A stretch of 64,000 bases of DNA from CAYRVF01 sp964427535. Its GTDB lineage: Bacteria > Chloroflexota > Ktedonobacteria > Ktedonobacterales > JADMIN01. The stretch covers positions 1 through 64,000 of the forward strand of contig CAYRVF010000004.1 in the NCBI GenBank assembly GCA_964427535.1, written 5' to 3'. Shown here piece after piece: positions 1 to 7,894 of this stretch. Made by a program: the position numbers and the translations under genes. Within the stretch, counting starts at the first letter, position 1, and each line of letters starts with the position of its first letter. Under the pieces are notes generated by a model. The model worked only from the letters and a program-made list of their open reading frames with translations, did not search any database and was not told the origin of the DNA.

Positions 1-820
1 GCTTGGCCGTCGCCGGGCTGCGCTTTCCTCGCCACGAGCTGGGCCAGTTGAGCGGCAGATAGCCGAGGCTCGCACCGGCGATGGCGAGCGTCGCGAGTAC
101 GAGTGGCCACAGCGTCGGATCACCCGAGTGCGCCAGAATGACGGTGAAGGCCAACGCCGCGCTGAAGAGCAGTCCACCACACAGGCCATCCATACCGTCG
201 GCGAAATCGACCGCTAGTGACGTACTGCTCGACACGGTGACGGTCATCAGTAGGAAGAAAGCAATCCAGGCGAAATGGGTATGCTTGAGCAGGTTGCCGA
301 GCACCGGAAGCTGGCTATAGGGCGGATAGGCGAAACGCGCCGAGAGCAGCCCCGTCACGATCAGCCGGTTCAGCGCGACGGCCGCGCCCAACGAGACGAC
401 CACGACGCCCGCGAGCTTCTGCAGCTCAGAGATGCCGTTGCCGCGATAGACCTTACGCCAGTCGTCCAGGAAGCCGACGAAGCCGAAACCCACCGTTGCC
501 GCGAGCAGCACGCCGAGCACCGTCCACTGGCTCATCGTGAAGTTCAGGGCGATGCCGACCGCGATGCACCCCGCCAGCACCGCCGCGATCATCGCGACAC
601 CGCCCACCAGCGGCAGCTCCATCGAGCCCGCGCGCACCCGGCGGACCTTGCCGTCCTTCTTCAGATCGACCTGAAACTTGCCGGTCGATTGGTCGGGACG
701 GAAGTTGCCCGGCTTGCGCTCACCGCTGCGAAACCACGGGAAGAGCACCAGCGCGATGACGCACAGGATAAAGCTCACTACAAATGCGACGACGAAGGCG
801 CCGAGGAGCATGTATACCAT
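1..820 (-). CDS. MraY/WecA-like prenyl-phosphate phospho-sugar transferase (partial)
   Basis: Integral membrane enzyme that would move phospho-MurNAc-pentapeptide (or a related phospho-sugar) from UDP onto undecaprenyl phosphate at the inner face of the membrane. The gene runs off the left edge; about 273 residues are visible. I read an N-terminal membrane helix (MVYMLLGAFVVAF), the acidic motif GFVGFLDDWRK, several more helices, and a second acidic motif DFADGMDGLCGG, matching the MraY/WecA superfamily pattern (DD, then D-G-x-D-G). The ATG at 820 follows a purine-rich GGTAGGAAG. It lies 134 bp downstream of murE on the same strand, which favours MraY. Odd: the usual KKGTPTMGG of MraY is replaced by a WecA-like MELPLVGG, and the helix expected to carry the usual Asn-rich MraY signature is diverged. 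Superfamily is secure; the exact substrate is not. Confidence 0.8.
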   Translation of the reverse strand, partial: MVYMLLGAFVVAFVVSFILCVIALVLFPWFRSGERKPGNFRPDQSTGKFQVDLKKDGKVRRVRAGSMELPLVGGVAMIAAVLAGCIAVGIALNFTMSQWTVLGVLLAATVGFGFVGFLDDWRKVYRGNGISELQKLAGVVVVSLGAAVALNRLIVTGLLSARFAYPPYSQLPVLGNLLKHTHFAWIAFFLLMTVTVSSSTSLAVDFADGMDGLCGGLLFSAALAFTVILAHSGDPTLWPLVLATLAIAGASLGYLPLNWPSSWRGKRSPATAK

Positions 821-954
821 CGACTTCCTACCTGCCCCGCCAGCGCGCGTCTGCCGGAGGGCGCTGGCTCACAAGTACAACGCCGTGCGTATAGCTGAGT
901 AACACAGTGCAGGACTCCATCCCTGTCGCGTCCCCGATCCGGACGCTCCGCCCG

Positions 955-2487
955 TCAATGCGCATCTGCCGTGTAGCCGAGCGTTGCAAGCACCTCGCGA
1001 GCCACCTTGCGATCATCCCAGGGCAGCTTCTCACTGCCGATGAATATGCTCTGCTCGTGTCCCTTGCCCGCCAACAAGACGGTGTCTCCAGGGCGAGCCA
1101 TGCCAAACGCGGTCGCGATGGCGTCGCGGCGCCCCACGACGCAGACGTAGCGCTCGCCGTCGTGGGCGCCTTCTTCCTCGGCCCCCGCCGCGATCTCGTG
1201 CAGGATAGATGCCGCATCCTCCCCGCGTGGGTCTTCGTCGGTGATCACCGCGAAGTCCGCCAGGCGTGCCGCGACGCTCCCCATCAACGGACGCTTCACG
1301 CGGTCGCGCTCACCCGCCGAGCCGAAGAGCGCGATCAGACGCCCGGCCGTCAGCGGACGCAGCACACGCAGCACCTTTTCAAGACTATCGGGCGTGTGGG
1401 CATAGTCGACGACCACTGTGAACGGCTGGCCCGCGCTGACCCGCTCCATGCGCCCCGAGACACCGCCAAAGGTGCGCAGCGCGGTCACCATCGTCTCGGG
1501 TGAGAGTCCGTGCAGATATCCCACCGCAATTGCCGCCAGGCAGTTCGAGACGTTGTAGCGCCCGACCATCGGCGTCTCGACGACGAAGCGCGCTCCGTCC
1601 GGCAGGCGTACCCGGAACCGCGAGCCGTCCGCGCCCAGGTCAAGCTCGTCGGCGAACACATCAGCCTCGGCGTCGATGCCGTAGCTGAGAATCGGTGCGC
1701 GGCAGAACGGCTTCAAGTATTCAAACGAAGTATCGTCGGCGTTGAGTACACAAGCTTTTTCAATAGTGAAATCGAGCGCCTTCCGCTGGTCAGGGTCCAC
1801 CGCCTCGAAGAGCATCGCCTTCGCACGGCGGTAGGCTTCGAGTGTGCCGTGGACCTCCAGATGTTCGAGGGTGATGTTCGTGACGACGGCGACGTCGTAG
1901 GCGGTGCCCCACACGCGGTAGAGCGCGAGGCCGCTGGACGTCGTCTCGACGATCGCGCACTCCACGTTCTCATCCGTCATGCGCTTGAGCAGCGATTGGA
2001 CCTCAGGCGCTTCGAGCGTGGTGAAGCGGCTGTTGTTGGCCCAGCGGGTCTCGCCGATCTTGAAGTCGACGGTGCTCATCAGCCCCGTTCGGCGGCCACC
2101 GGCGCTGAGGATGGCGTCGATCAGGCTCGTCGTCGTCGTCTTGCCATCGGTGCCGGTGACGCCGATGACCTCCATACGCATGGAGGGGGAGCCGTTGAGC
2201 AGCGCCGCGACCGTGCCCAGCTCGCGTCGGGAGTCCGCGACGCGCAGATAGGTGCGGTCCGGAGGGAAGTCGTCTGGCGCGGGTTCCTCGCCCACTACGA
2301 GCACCGCGCCCCGGCGCAGCGCCTCGCCGATGTAGGTGTGCCCATCGGCGCGACGCCCGCGAATGGCGACGAAGCACGCACCCGGCACGACCTCATTCGA
2401 CGCATACGTGACGGAGTTAACCTCGCCCGTCGCCGGTCCTATCACCGCTTCAACTGGCACCGCCGCGACCACATCCCTGATCTCCAC
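955..2487 (-). CDS. murE: UDP-N-acetylmuramyl-tripeptide synthetase (MurE family)
   Basis: Cytoplasmic Mur ligase adding the third amino acid to UDP-MurNAc-L-Ala-D-Glu with ATP. About 510 residues, typical for the family. Seen: N-terminal substrate domain, ATP loop GVTGTDGKTTTT near residue 110, the ETTSSGLAL segment, NITLEHLEVHG, the YAHTPDSLEK motif opening the C-terminal domain and KGHEQ near the end. The amino-acid-selecting motif reads TDEDPRGED where diaminopimelate-adding enzymes have DNPR, so Arg is kept but the preceding pair is altered; this suggests but does not prove a meso-DAP substrate. Two in-frame GTG codons (2493, 2487) follow GAGGAGGAG; 2487 has the better spacing. The gene lies 45 bp after phzF and before the mraY-like gene, probably one transcript. 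Confidence 0.93.
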   Translation of the reverse strand: MEIRDVVAAVPVEAVIGPATGEVNSVTYASNEVVPGACFVAIRGRRADGHTYIGEALRRGAVLVVGEEPAPDDFPPDRTYLRVADSRRELGTVAALLNGSPSMRMEVIGVTGTDGKTTTTSLIDAILSAGGRRTGLMSTVDFKIGETRWANNSRFTTLEAPEVQSLLKRMTDENVECAIVETTSSGLALYRVWGTAYDVAVVTNITLEHLEVHGTLEAYRRAKAMLFEAVDPDQRKALDFTIEKACVLNADDTSFEYLKPFCRAPILSYGIDAEADVFADELDLGADGSRFRVRLPDGARFVVETPMVGRYNVSNCLAAIAVGYLHGLSPETMVTALRTFGGVSGRMERVSAGQPFTVVVDYAHTPDSLEKVLRVLRPLTAGRLIALFGSAGERDRVKRPLMGSVAARLADFAVITDEDPRGEDAASILHEIAAGAEEEGAHDGERYVCVVGRRDAIATAFGMARPGDTVLLAGKGHEQSIFIGSEKLPWDDRKVAREVLATLGYTADAH

Positions 2488-2532
2488 CCGCACTCCTCCT
2501 CGTTCCAGCCTCGAACTCTCGCGCGCTGCCGC

Positions 2533-3444
2533 TTACGGCAGCAGGAACTCGCCCTGCGCGACCAGCACCGCCTCGCCGCCCACGCGCACGACGCGGATGT
2601 CGCCGTCCTCACCTTCGACGGCCACCTGAATCGCGCTGGGGCGCCCCATCTCGACGCCCTGCTCGATTCGTAGCCGGGCCTCGCCCGTTTCATCCGGCTG
2701 GAGACGCCCATGCCGGACGAGATACGCGCCGAAGGGACCGGCGGCGGACCCGGTGGCCGCATCCTCGGGGACACCCATGCCGGGCGCGAACATACGCGCG
2801 TGGGCGCGTAGACCAGTCGGCTCAGTCAGCAGCGTAAAGAGATACACGCCGATGTTCGGCGACGGCTCTTTCACCGCGTCGAGCAGGTCCGCACTCAGTC
2901 GTGCATGCCCGATGGCCTCCAGCGAGCGGACGGGCACGTAGAGGAAAGGCACGCCCGCCGAGCCGCGCTCGATGGGCAAATCCGGCGCGATCTCGTCCTC
3001 CGTCAGACCAAGAGCTACCGCGAGGCGCGCGCGGTCGCCGTGCCAGGCATCGAAGGTGGGCACCGGCTGATGCATCCAGACGAAGCTGAGGCGGTCATCC
3101 TCATAGAGCAGATCGATGTCGAGTACGCCGACGTCCAGGTCGAGCAGTATGGGGGTCCCCTGCCCCTGAAGGCGTCCCTCGCTGGCGAGCGCGAACGTCG
3201 TGCCGACGGTCGGATGCCCTGCGAAGGGCAACTCGGTCGCGGGCGTGAAGATGCGCACCCGCGCCAGCGCCTTGGGGTCGCGCGGGGGCAGCACGAACGT
3301 CGTCTCGGCGAAATTGATCTCACGCGCGAGCGCCTGCATCTCTTCGTCGCTCAGGCCGACCGCATCGGGAAATACCGCGAGCTGGTTTCCACCAAACGGC
3401 TTGTCGGTGAAGACGTCCAGGTGGAGGTAGCGAAAGCGCCGCAT
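2533..3444 (-). CDS. PhzF family isomerase/epimerase
   Basis: 303-residue protein of the PhzF/diaminopimelate-epimerase-fold family; these cytoplasmic enzymes catalyse proton-shift isomerisations, in phenazine synthesis or of unknown substrates. Seen: N-terminal DVFTDKPFGGNQLAVF, catalytic-Glu segment INFAETTFV, FAGHPTVGT, and C-terminal GVPEDAATGSAAG, all in the family order and full length. The ATG at 3444 follows AAGGAG at normal spacing. No phenazine genes are nearby, so a housekeeping or unknown substrate is more likely. It is first in the minus-strand run phzF-murE-mraY-like. Confidence 0.9.
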   Translation of the reverse strand: MRRFRYLHLDVFTDKPFGGNQLAVFPDAVGLSDEEMQALAREINFAETTFVLPPRDPKALARVRIFTPATELPFAGHPTVGTTFALASEGRLQGQGTPILLDLDVGVLDIDLLYEDDRLSFVWMHQPVPTFDAWHGDRARLAVALGLTEDEIAPDLPIERGSAGVPFLYVPVRSLEAIGHARLSADLLDAVKEPSPNIGVYLFTLLTEPTGLRAHARMFAPGMGVPEDAATGSAAGPFGAYLVRHGRLQPDETGEARLRIEQGVEMGRPSAIQVAVEGEDGDIRVVRVGGEAVLVAQGEFLLP

Positions 3445-3642
3445 CTTGGTGCTCCTTCATCAAACAGTGCCCGATATAGAGTACTCCATGGGCGGCCAGG
3501 TGGCGAGCCAGTCACCGGCTGGTCCCCCGCCGATATGCCTCCGCACCAGCACGCAACGAGCCACAAACTGGCACTATACTGAGGTATCGAGGATATCCGT
3601 GCTGGCCGTGAGACCACGCCAGACAAGTCGTCGGGAGAGCGT

Positions 3643-4827
3643 ATGCAGCCGCTTGAGGGGATTCGTGTCGTCGACGTCTCGCGCGCTCTGGCAGGCCCGT
3701 TCTGCACGATGCTGCTGGGCGACCTGGGCGCCGACGTCATCAAGGTGGAGCAGCCCGGCCGTGGCGACGAGACCCGCTCCTGGGGTCCGCCCTTCAAGAA
3801 CGGCGAGAGCGCGTATTTTCTCGGCTGCAATCGCAATAAGCGTGGCATCACACTCAACCTCAAGAGCGACGGTGGACGGGACGCCTTCTGGCGCCTGCTC
3901 GACCGCGCCGACGTGCTCGTCGAGAACTTCCGTCCCGGCCTGATGGCGCGGCTGGGCTTCGGCTACGAGGTCGTCGCCGAGCGCAATCCGCGGCTGGTCT
4001 ACTGCTCCATCTCGGGCTTCGGACAGGATGGGCCGGAGTCCACCCGCCCCGGCTACGACATCATCCTGCAGGGCATGAGCGGCGTCACCAGCCTCACGGG
4101 CGCGCCAGAGGGCGAGCCGATGCGTACGGCGCTGCCGGTGAGCGACATCCTCACCGGCATGTTCGCCTCGCAGAGCATCCTCGCGGCGCTGCTGGCCCGA
4201 CAGAGCACCGGCAGAGGCCAGCGAGTGGAGACCACGATGCTCGGCGCGACCGTGGCGGCGCTGGCAAATTACACCCAGTACTATCTTCTCAGTGGCGAGC
4301 TGCCGCCTCGCCCTGGGAACAGCCATCCACAGATCGCACCGTATGACCTGCTGCGTGCGGCGGATGGTTACCTCAACGTCGCGGCGGGCAACGACGCGCT
4401 GTTCCGCGCGCTCTGCGCCGCTCTCGATCTGGCCGCGCTGGCGGATGACGAGCGGTTCACTACGAACGGCGACCGAGTCCGCAACCGGCACGCGCTGCTC
4501 GCGCTGATCGAAGAGCGAACGATCCGCATGCCAGTCGATGACGTGCTGGCCCGCCTCGACGCCGCCGGTGTGCCCGCTGGCCCCATCCGCGATCTCGGCC
4601 AGGTATTCGCCAGCCCGCAGGCCGCGCATCTGAATCTTGCCCGGACGATGCATCACCCCACCGTGGGCGACGTGCGGATCGTCGATACGCCGCTGCACCT
4701 CTCGGAGACGCCCGCCACGCTGCGGCTGCCGCCGCCCACCCTCGGCCAGCACACCGACGAGGTGCTGCGCGAGCTTGGCTACGACGAAGAACGCATCCAG
4801 CGATTGCATATGGAGGGCGCAGTGTAG
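3643..4827 (+). CDS. CaiB/BaiF (class III) CoA-transferase
   Basis: 394-residue class III CoA-transferase, moving CoA between carboxylic acids in the cytoplasm (for example formyl-, carnitine- or succinyl-dependent transfers). Seen: N-terminal PLEGIRVVDVSRALAGPFC, GDLGADVIKVEQPGRGDETR, ADVLVENFRPGLMARLG, the SISGFGQDGP signature and C-terminal PTLGQHTDEVLRELGY. The catalytic Asp would be in the segment after SISGFGQDGPESTRPGYD. ATG at 3643 follows GGGAGAG. Single gene, divergent from phzF and convergent with the TIR-TPR gene. The acid specificity cannot be read from the sequence. A TATACT at 3575-3580 could be its -10 box, but no good -35 is visible. Confidence 0.93.
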   Translation: MQPLEGIRVVDVSRALAGPFCTMLLGDLGADVIKVEQPGRGDETRSWGPPFKNGESAYFLGCNRNKRGITLNLKSDGGRDAFWRLLDRADVLVENFRPGLMARLGFGYEVVAERNPRLVYCSISGFGQDGPESTRPGYDIILQGMSGVTSLTGAPEGEPMRTALPVSDILTGMFASQSILAALLARQSTGRGQRVETTMLGATVAALANYTQYYLLSGELPPRPGNSHPQIAPYDLLRAADGYLNVAAGNDALFRALCAALDLAALADDERFTTNGDRVRNRHALLALIEERTIRMPVDDVLARLDAAGVPAGPIRDLGQVFASPQAAHLNLARTMHHPTVGDVRIVDTPLHLSETPATLRLPPPTLGQHTDEVLRELGYDEERIQRLHMEGAV

Positions 4828-4875
4828 GGCGGAACCTCACCCCCCAACCCCCTTCCCTTGAGGGAAGGGGCCGCT
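4825..4875. repeat. Intergenic palindromic repeat, family B (possible terminator)
   Basis: A perfect 10-bp inverted repeat (arms 4849-4858 and 4861-4870, CCCCTTCCCT / AGGGAAGGGG) with a 2-nt loop, preceded by CGGAACCTCACCCCC. The same block, including the GGAACCT flank, recurs inverted at 35563-35612. It lies between convergent genes and could terminate both, but no T-tract follows. Confidence 0.7.
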
Positions 4876-4953
4876 CAGCCGGGATTGAGGTCAAGGGCGG
4901 CGGTGTTGTGACGCGTGGAAGGGCAGTGGGGATGGTCACGCAGAACTAGCGCT

Positions 4954-6486
4954 TCATCGTCGTCGTTTCCGAAGCTGCTTGGCGTAGCGCTTGGCCTGCC
5001 ACGCTTCCTTTCTGCGGCCAAGCCGACGTAGGGCAACCGCTTTGTTTAGCCACGCCAGGGCATTGTCTGGATTCATCTCCAACGCTCGGTCGAGGGCGTG
5101 CACACTGTTCTCGAATCGCTTGAGACGTATAAGGGCGACGCCTTTGTTGTTCCACGCTACAGCATTCAAGGAGTCAAGGGCGAGTGCATGCTCGGCGGCA
5201 TCGAGAGCTTCCGGATAGCGCTTGAGGAGAAGGAAGAGTCCGCTTTTGCTTATCCAGGCGTTACTGTGGTGGGGATCCAGCGCAAGCGTCCGATCGTGAG
5301 CGTCGAGTGCTTCCTGATAGTACCCTAGAGCACCCAGGGCGAGCCCCCGGATATGCCAAGCGAGTGGGGAGGTGGAATCACGGTCAAGCGCACGGTTAGC
5401 AGCGTCCAGCGCCTCTTGAAATCCGTGTATCCTATCGAGCGCGGCTTGGCCAGGTGGTGGAGCGAGGAGCACCGCGCACTGATACAGCCATGCGGTAGGC
5501 GACTGGGGATCGAGAGAAAGCATGTGCTCGGCAATATCTAGCGCCTCGTGCGAGCGGCCCAGTCGGCGGAGGACTTGGCTCATATTGACCCATGCTTTGG
5601 TATGGTTTGGGTCAATCGACAGGGCGCTGTGAAAGGCATCGAGCGCTTCCTCATCCCGTTTGAGGCGCATGAGCGCTACGCCTCGGTTATTCCAGGTGAT
5701 GGCATTCTGTGGATTGAGCGTGAGGGAAGACGCATATGCCGCGAGGGCATCTTCATAGACTCTGAGGTTGTTGAGAGCCCAGCCTCTGTTGTTCCACGCG
5801 CCCGCGTGATTGGGGTTCAGTGCCAGAGCGTGGTCGAGTGCGCGCACTGCCTCGTCGTAGCGGCCAAGCTCATCACAGGCACTCGCAAGACAGAACCATC
5901 CCTCGAATGAGTGTGGGGCAAGAGTGGCGACCGCCTCGAAGAATGGCACCGCCTTATCATTGTTGCCCTGCGCCAGCAGGCCCATGCCCCGGACAAGCAG
6001 GTCGTCCGCAGTCTCCCCCGGCTCTGGTGCGATGTGCGCAGGCGCCTCGCCCGCAGATGCCAGCGCCAACCAGTGGAGCAACTGCTGAGTGGCGACGTCG
6101 GCTGGCAAGGGCTGGTACACCGACGCCTCGATGCGTTTCACATCGTCGAGGAAGTGCCAGCCCGGCTCGCGCCCGAAGTCACTAGCCTCGATGGCCTGGG
6201 CGGTCACCGCCAGCATGAGACGCGCGGGAGTAATGCGCTGGCGCTCATTTGCCCAACGAACCTGGCGATACACCTCGCTCGAAGCAAACGCGGCCTTGGA
6301 GAGAAGAACGACGACAATCCGGCGGGAGCGGAGTTGTTTATCGGCAGCCACACTCTGGTCCGGACTCGGGGCGTGCTCGTCGTACCAGACATCTGCCCCA
6401 GCTCGCCGCAGACCCTCGACGATATCGCGACAGTAAGCATCATCCTCGGGGCTGTGGCTGACGAATACCCGCATCTGGAACGCCAT
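4954..6486 (-). CDS. TIR domain-TPR repeat protein
   Basis: 510-residue soluble protein with an N-terminal TIR domain (about residues 4-140) and roughly ten tetratricopeptide repeats to the C-terminus. Seen in TIR: MRVFVSHSPEDD (box 1-like), ADVWYDEH, a VVVLLS strand, and a SSEVYRQVRWANE helix whose final Glu (residue 81) sits where the NADase catalytic Glu lies in SARM1 and bacterial TIRs. The TPRs show the W-NN-G-AL / Y-EAL-A---AL--NP pattern and the protein ends in a basic RYAKQLRKRRR tail. The start was taken at ATG 6486, which has GGGAGGA at ideal spacing; the frame opens further upstream without support. TIR-TPR proteins are known as NAD-cleaving signalling or defence effectors and as regulators; which applies here is unknown. 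Single gene with no obvious partner. Confidence 0.9.
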   Translation of the reverse strand: MAFQMRVFVSHSPEDDAYCRDIVEGLRRAGADVWYDEHAPSPDQSVAADKQLRSRRIVVVLLSKAAFASSEVYRQVRWANERQRITPARLMLAVTAQAIEASDFGREPGWHFLDDVKRIEASVYQPLPADVATQQLLHWLALASAGEAPAHIAPEPGETADDLLVRGMGLLAQGNNDKAVPFFEAVATLAPHSFEGWFCLASACDELGRYDEAVRALDHALALNPNHAGAWNNRGWALNNLRVYEDALAAYASSLTLNPQNAITWNNRGVALMRLKRDEEALDAFHSALSIDPNHTKAWVNMSQVLRRLGRSHEALDIAEHMLSLDPQSPTAWLYQCAVLLAPPPGQAALDRIHGFQEALDAANRALDRDSTSPLAWHIRGLALGALGYYQEALDAHDRTLALDPHHSNAWISKSGLFLLLKRYPEALDAAEHALALDSLNAVAWNNKGVALIRLKRFENSVHALDRALEMNPDNALAWLNKAVALRRLGRRKEAWQAKRYAKQLRKRRR

Positions 6487-6609
6487 GTCCCATCCTCCCG
6501 TGCCCACACTTTCCTGGCCTGGGAGCATACAGGTGCTCGCGGCGCCATCCAGGCACGCGGCCATTCTAACATACAAGCAGGCGGGCAGCACGGCGGAAGA
6601 GGTCTACGC

Positions 6610-7314
6610 TTACCACTCAGCGGCGGGACGCTCGGCGTCCAGTAGAAATGCCTGGGATGGCGTGTCGAAGTAGGTTCGCAGCCCGTCGTGCAGGTCGCTG
6701 GCGACCTCGGCGGCGATCTCGTGCCCGATAGGGCCGAGCACTTCGGAGACGAAGAAGACATCGCGCGTTTGGGGCGTGACCAGCCCGGTGCGCGCCTGCC
6801 GCCAGACGATGTGCCGCGTCAGCACAGTGCTGCCCGAGGCGTAGGCGATCTCGCCCGGCGGCACCGGCTCGGGCTGCTCGGCGTCCAACGCGGTGAAGGT
6901 GTCACCCGGACGCGTCAGCCGCAGCTCGACGCCCCGGTCGAGCTGGCTGCTATCGAACGCGCCTGCCGGGACGGTGTGTCGCAGCGAGATGGCGTTGTAG
7001 AAATCGACCAACGGCGAGATGGAGAACGGCTCGCCGCCTTTCAGCGCCCGCCGCAGCAGGGCCTCGATGGAGCTAGGATACTGCTTGTTCGAGATGCCCA
7101 GGCGCTGCCATGTCTCACGCCAGGTCTTCACACGCGGATGCGATTGGGCGTTGCCATACTTCGCGCCCTTCGCGCCTGCGTCGGTCCATGCGCTGCGCCA
7201 CAGCGCCACGACGGCGGGCGATACGCTGCTCGTAGCCACGTGCGGCGCGGCGACGACGGCAATCGTCAGCCCTGGTAGCAGCGCGAACACCTCAGGCGCG
7301 ACTTCCAGACGCAT
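6610..7314 (-). CDS. B3/4 domain protein (tRNA-synthetase beta-like editing fold)
   Basis: 234-residue stand-alone protein resembling the B3/4 domain of the phenylalanyl-tRNA synthetase beta chain, where that fold hydrolyses mischarged tRNA. Seen: N-terminal EVFALLPGLTIAVV, the NKQYPSSIEALLRR stretch, PLVDFYNAISLRHTVPAGAFD and a C-terminal FFVSEVLGPIG segment, the usual order for free-standing B3/4 proteins of about 220-240 residues. ATG at 7314 follows AGGGAA. Free-standing members are inferred to act on aminoacyl-tRNA or free amino acids, mostly without proof. It lies 56 bp after the yqeY-like gene on the same strand. Confidence 0.83.
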   Translation of the reverse strand: MRLEVAPEVFALLPGLTIAVVAAPHVATSSVSPAVVALWRSAWTDAGAKGAKYGNAQSHPRVKTWRETWQRLGISNKQYPSSIEALLRRALKGGEPFSISPLVDFYNAISLRHTVPAGAFDSSQLDRGVELRLTRPGDTFTALDAEQPEPVPPGEIAYASGSTVLTRHIVWRQARTGLVTPQTRDVFFVSEVLGPIGHEIAAEVASDLHDGLRTYFDTPSQAFLLDAERPAAEW

Positions 7315-7370
7315 GCGACGTTCCCTGCCGTTTCTCGCTCGTGTGTCGCCGGCGCGATGTGGAGCCCGTG

Positions 7371-7835
7371 CTAGGCGGTCAGCTCGCGCACGATCTCCTG
7401 CACGCGCTTGCCGTCAGCGAGGCCCTTGGTCTCGCGTGAGGCGAGCGGCATCACCTTGCGGAAGTCCTTGCCGTTCTCGGCGACGAGCCGCGAGACGAGC
7501 GCGCGTATCTCGTCGTCGCTCATACGCGCGGGCATGTAGGCGCGCAGGATCTGCGCTTCGCGCTCCTCTTTTTCGGCCAGCTCGCCGCGGCCCGCGTTGC
7601 GGAAGATGGTCGCGGCTTCGTCGCGCTGCTTCACCTGCTTGTCGATGATGGCGATGCGGTCCTGCTCGCTCAGCGCCTGACGCGAGCGCGCGACTTCTTC
7701 GTTACGGAAGCCGGTCAGCGCCATGCGGATGGTGTCCATTCGGGTCTGGTCCTTCGACCGAATGGCATCCTTGAGATCGGCGCGCATCCGCTCTTCGACG
7801 GTCGGAGATGATGAGGAAGAGGTCTGGTCAGACAT
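7371..7835 (-). CDS. GatB/YqeY domain protein
   Basis: Small cytoplasmic protein of about 154 residues made of the YqeY domain, which resembles the tRNA-binding tail of the GatB amidotransferase subunit. Seen: SPTVEERMRADLKDAIRSKD, the RMALTGFRNEEVAR helix, IDKQVKQRDEAATIFRNAGR, EREAQILRAYMPARMSDDEI and the C-terminal DGKRVQEIVRELT, a full-length match. Start chosen at ATG 7835 (MSDQTSSSS); upstream in-frame Met codons lack a better ribosome site. The function of YqeY is unproven and a link to tRNA is inference, though the neighbouring B3/4 gene is also tRNA-related. Confidence 0.88.
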   Translation of the reverse strand: MSDQTSSSSSPTVEERMRADLKDAIRSKDQTRMDTIRMALTGFRNEEVARSRQALSEQDRIAIIDKQVKQRDEAATIFRNAGRGELAEKEEREAQILRAYMPARMSDDEIRALVSRLVAENGKDFRKVMPLASRETKGLADGKRVQEIVRELTA

Positions 7836-7894
7836 AGAACTATCCATTTCAGACAGATGGTGGACTCGGCCACGTGGCATGCACGGCGCCAGGC

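Noticed and set aside
3575..3580. Promoter of the CoA-transferase gene
   Set aside because: TATACT alone with no -35 at 16-18 bp; too weak to list as a feature.
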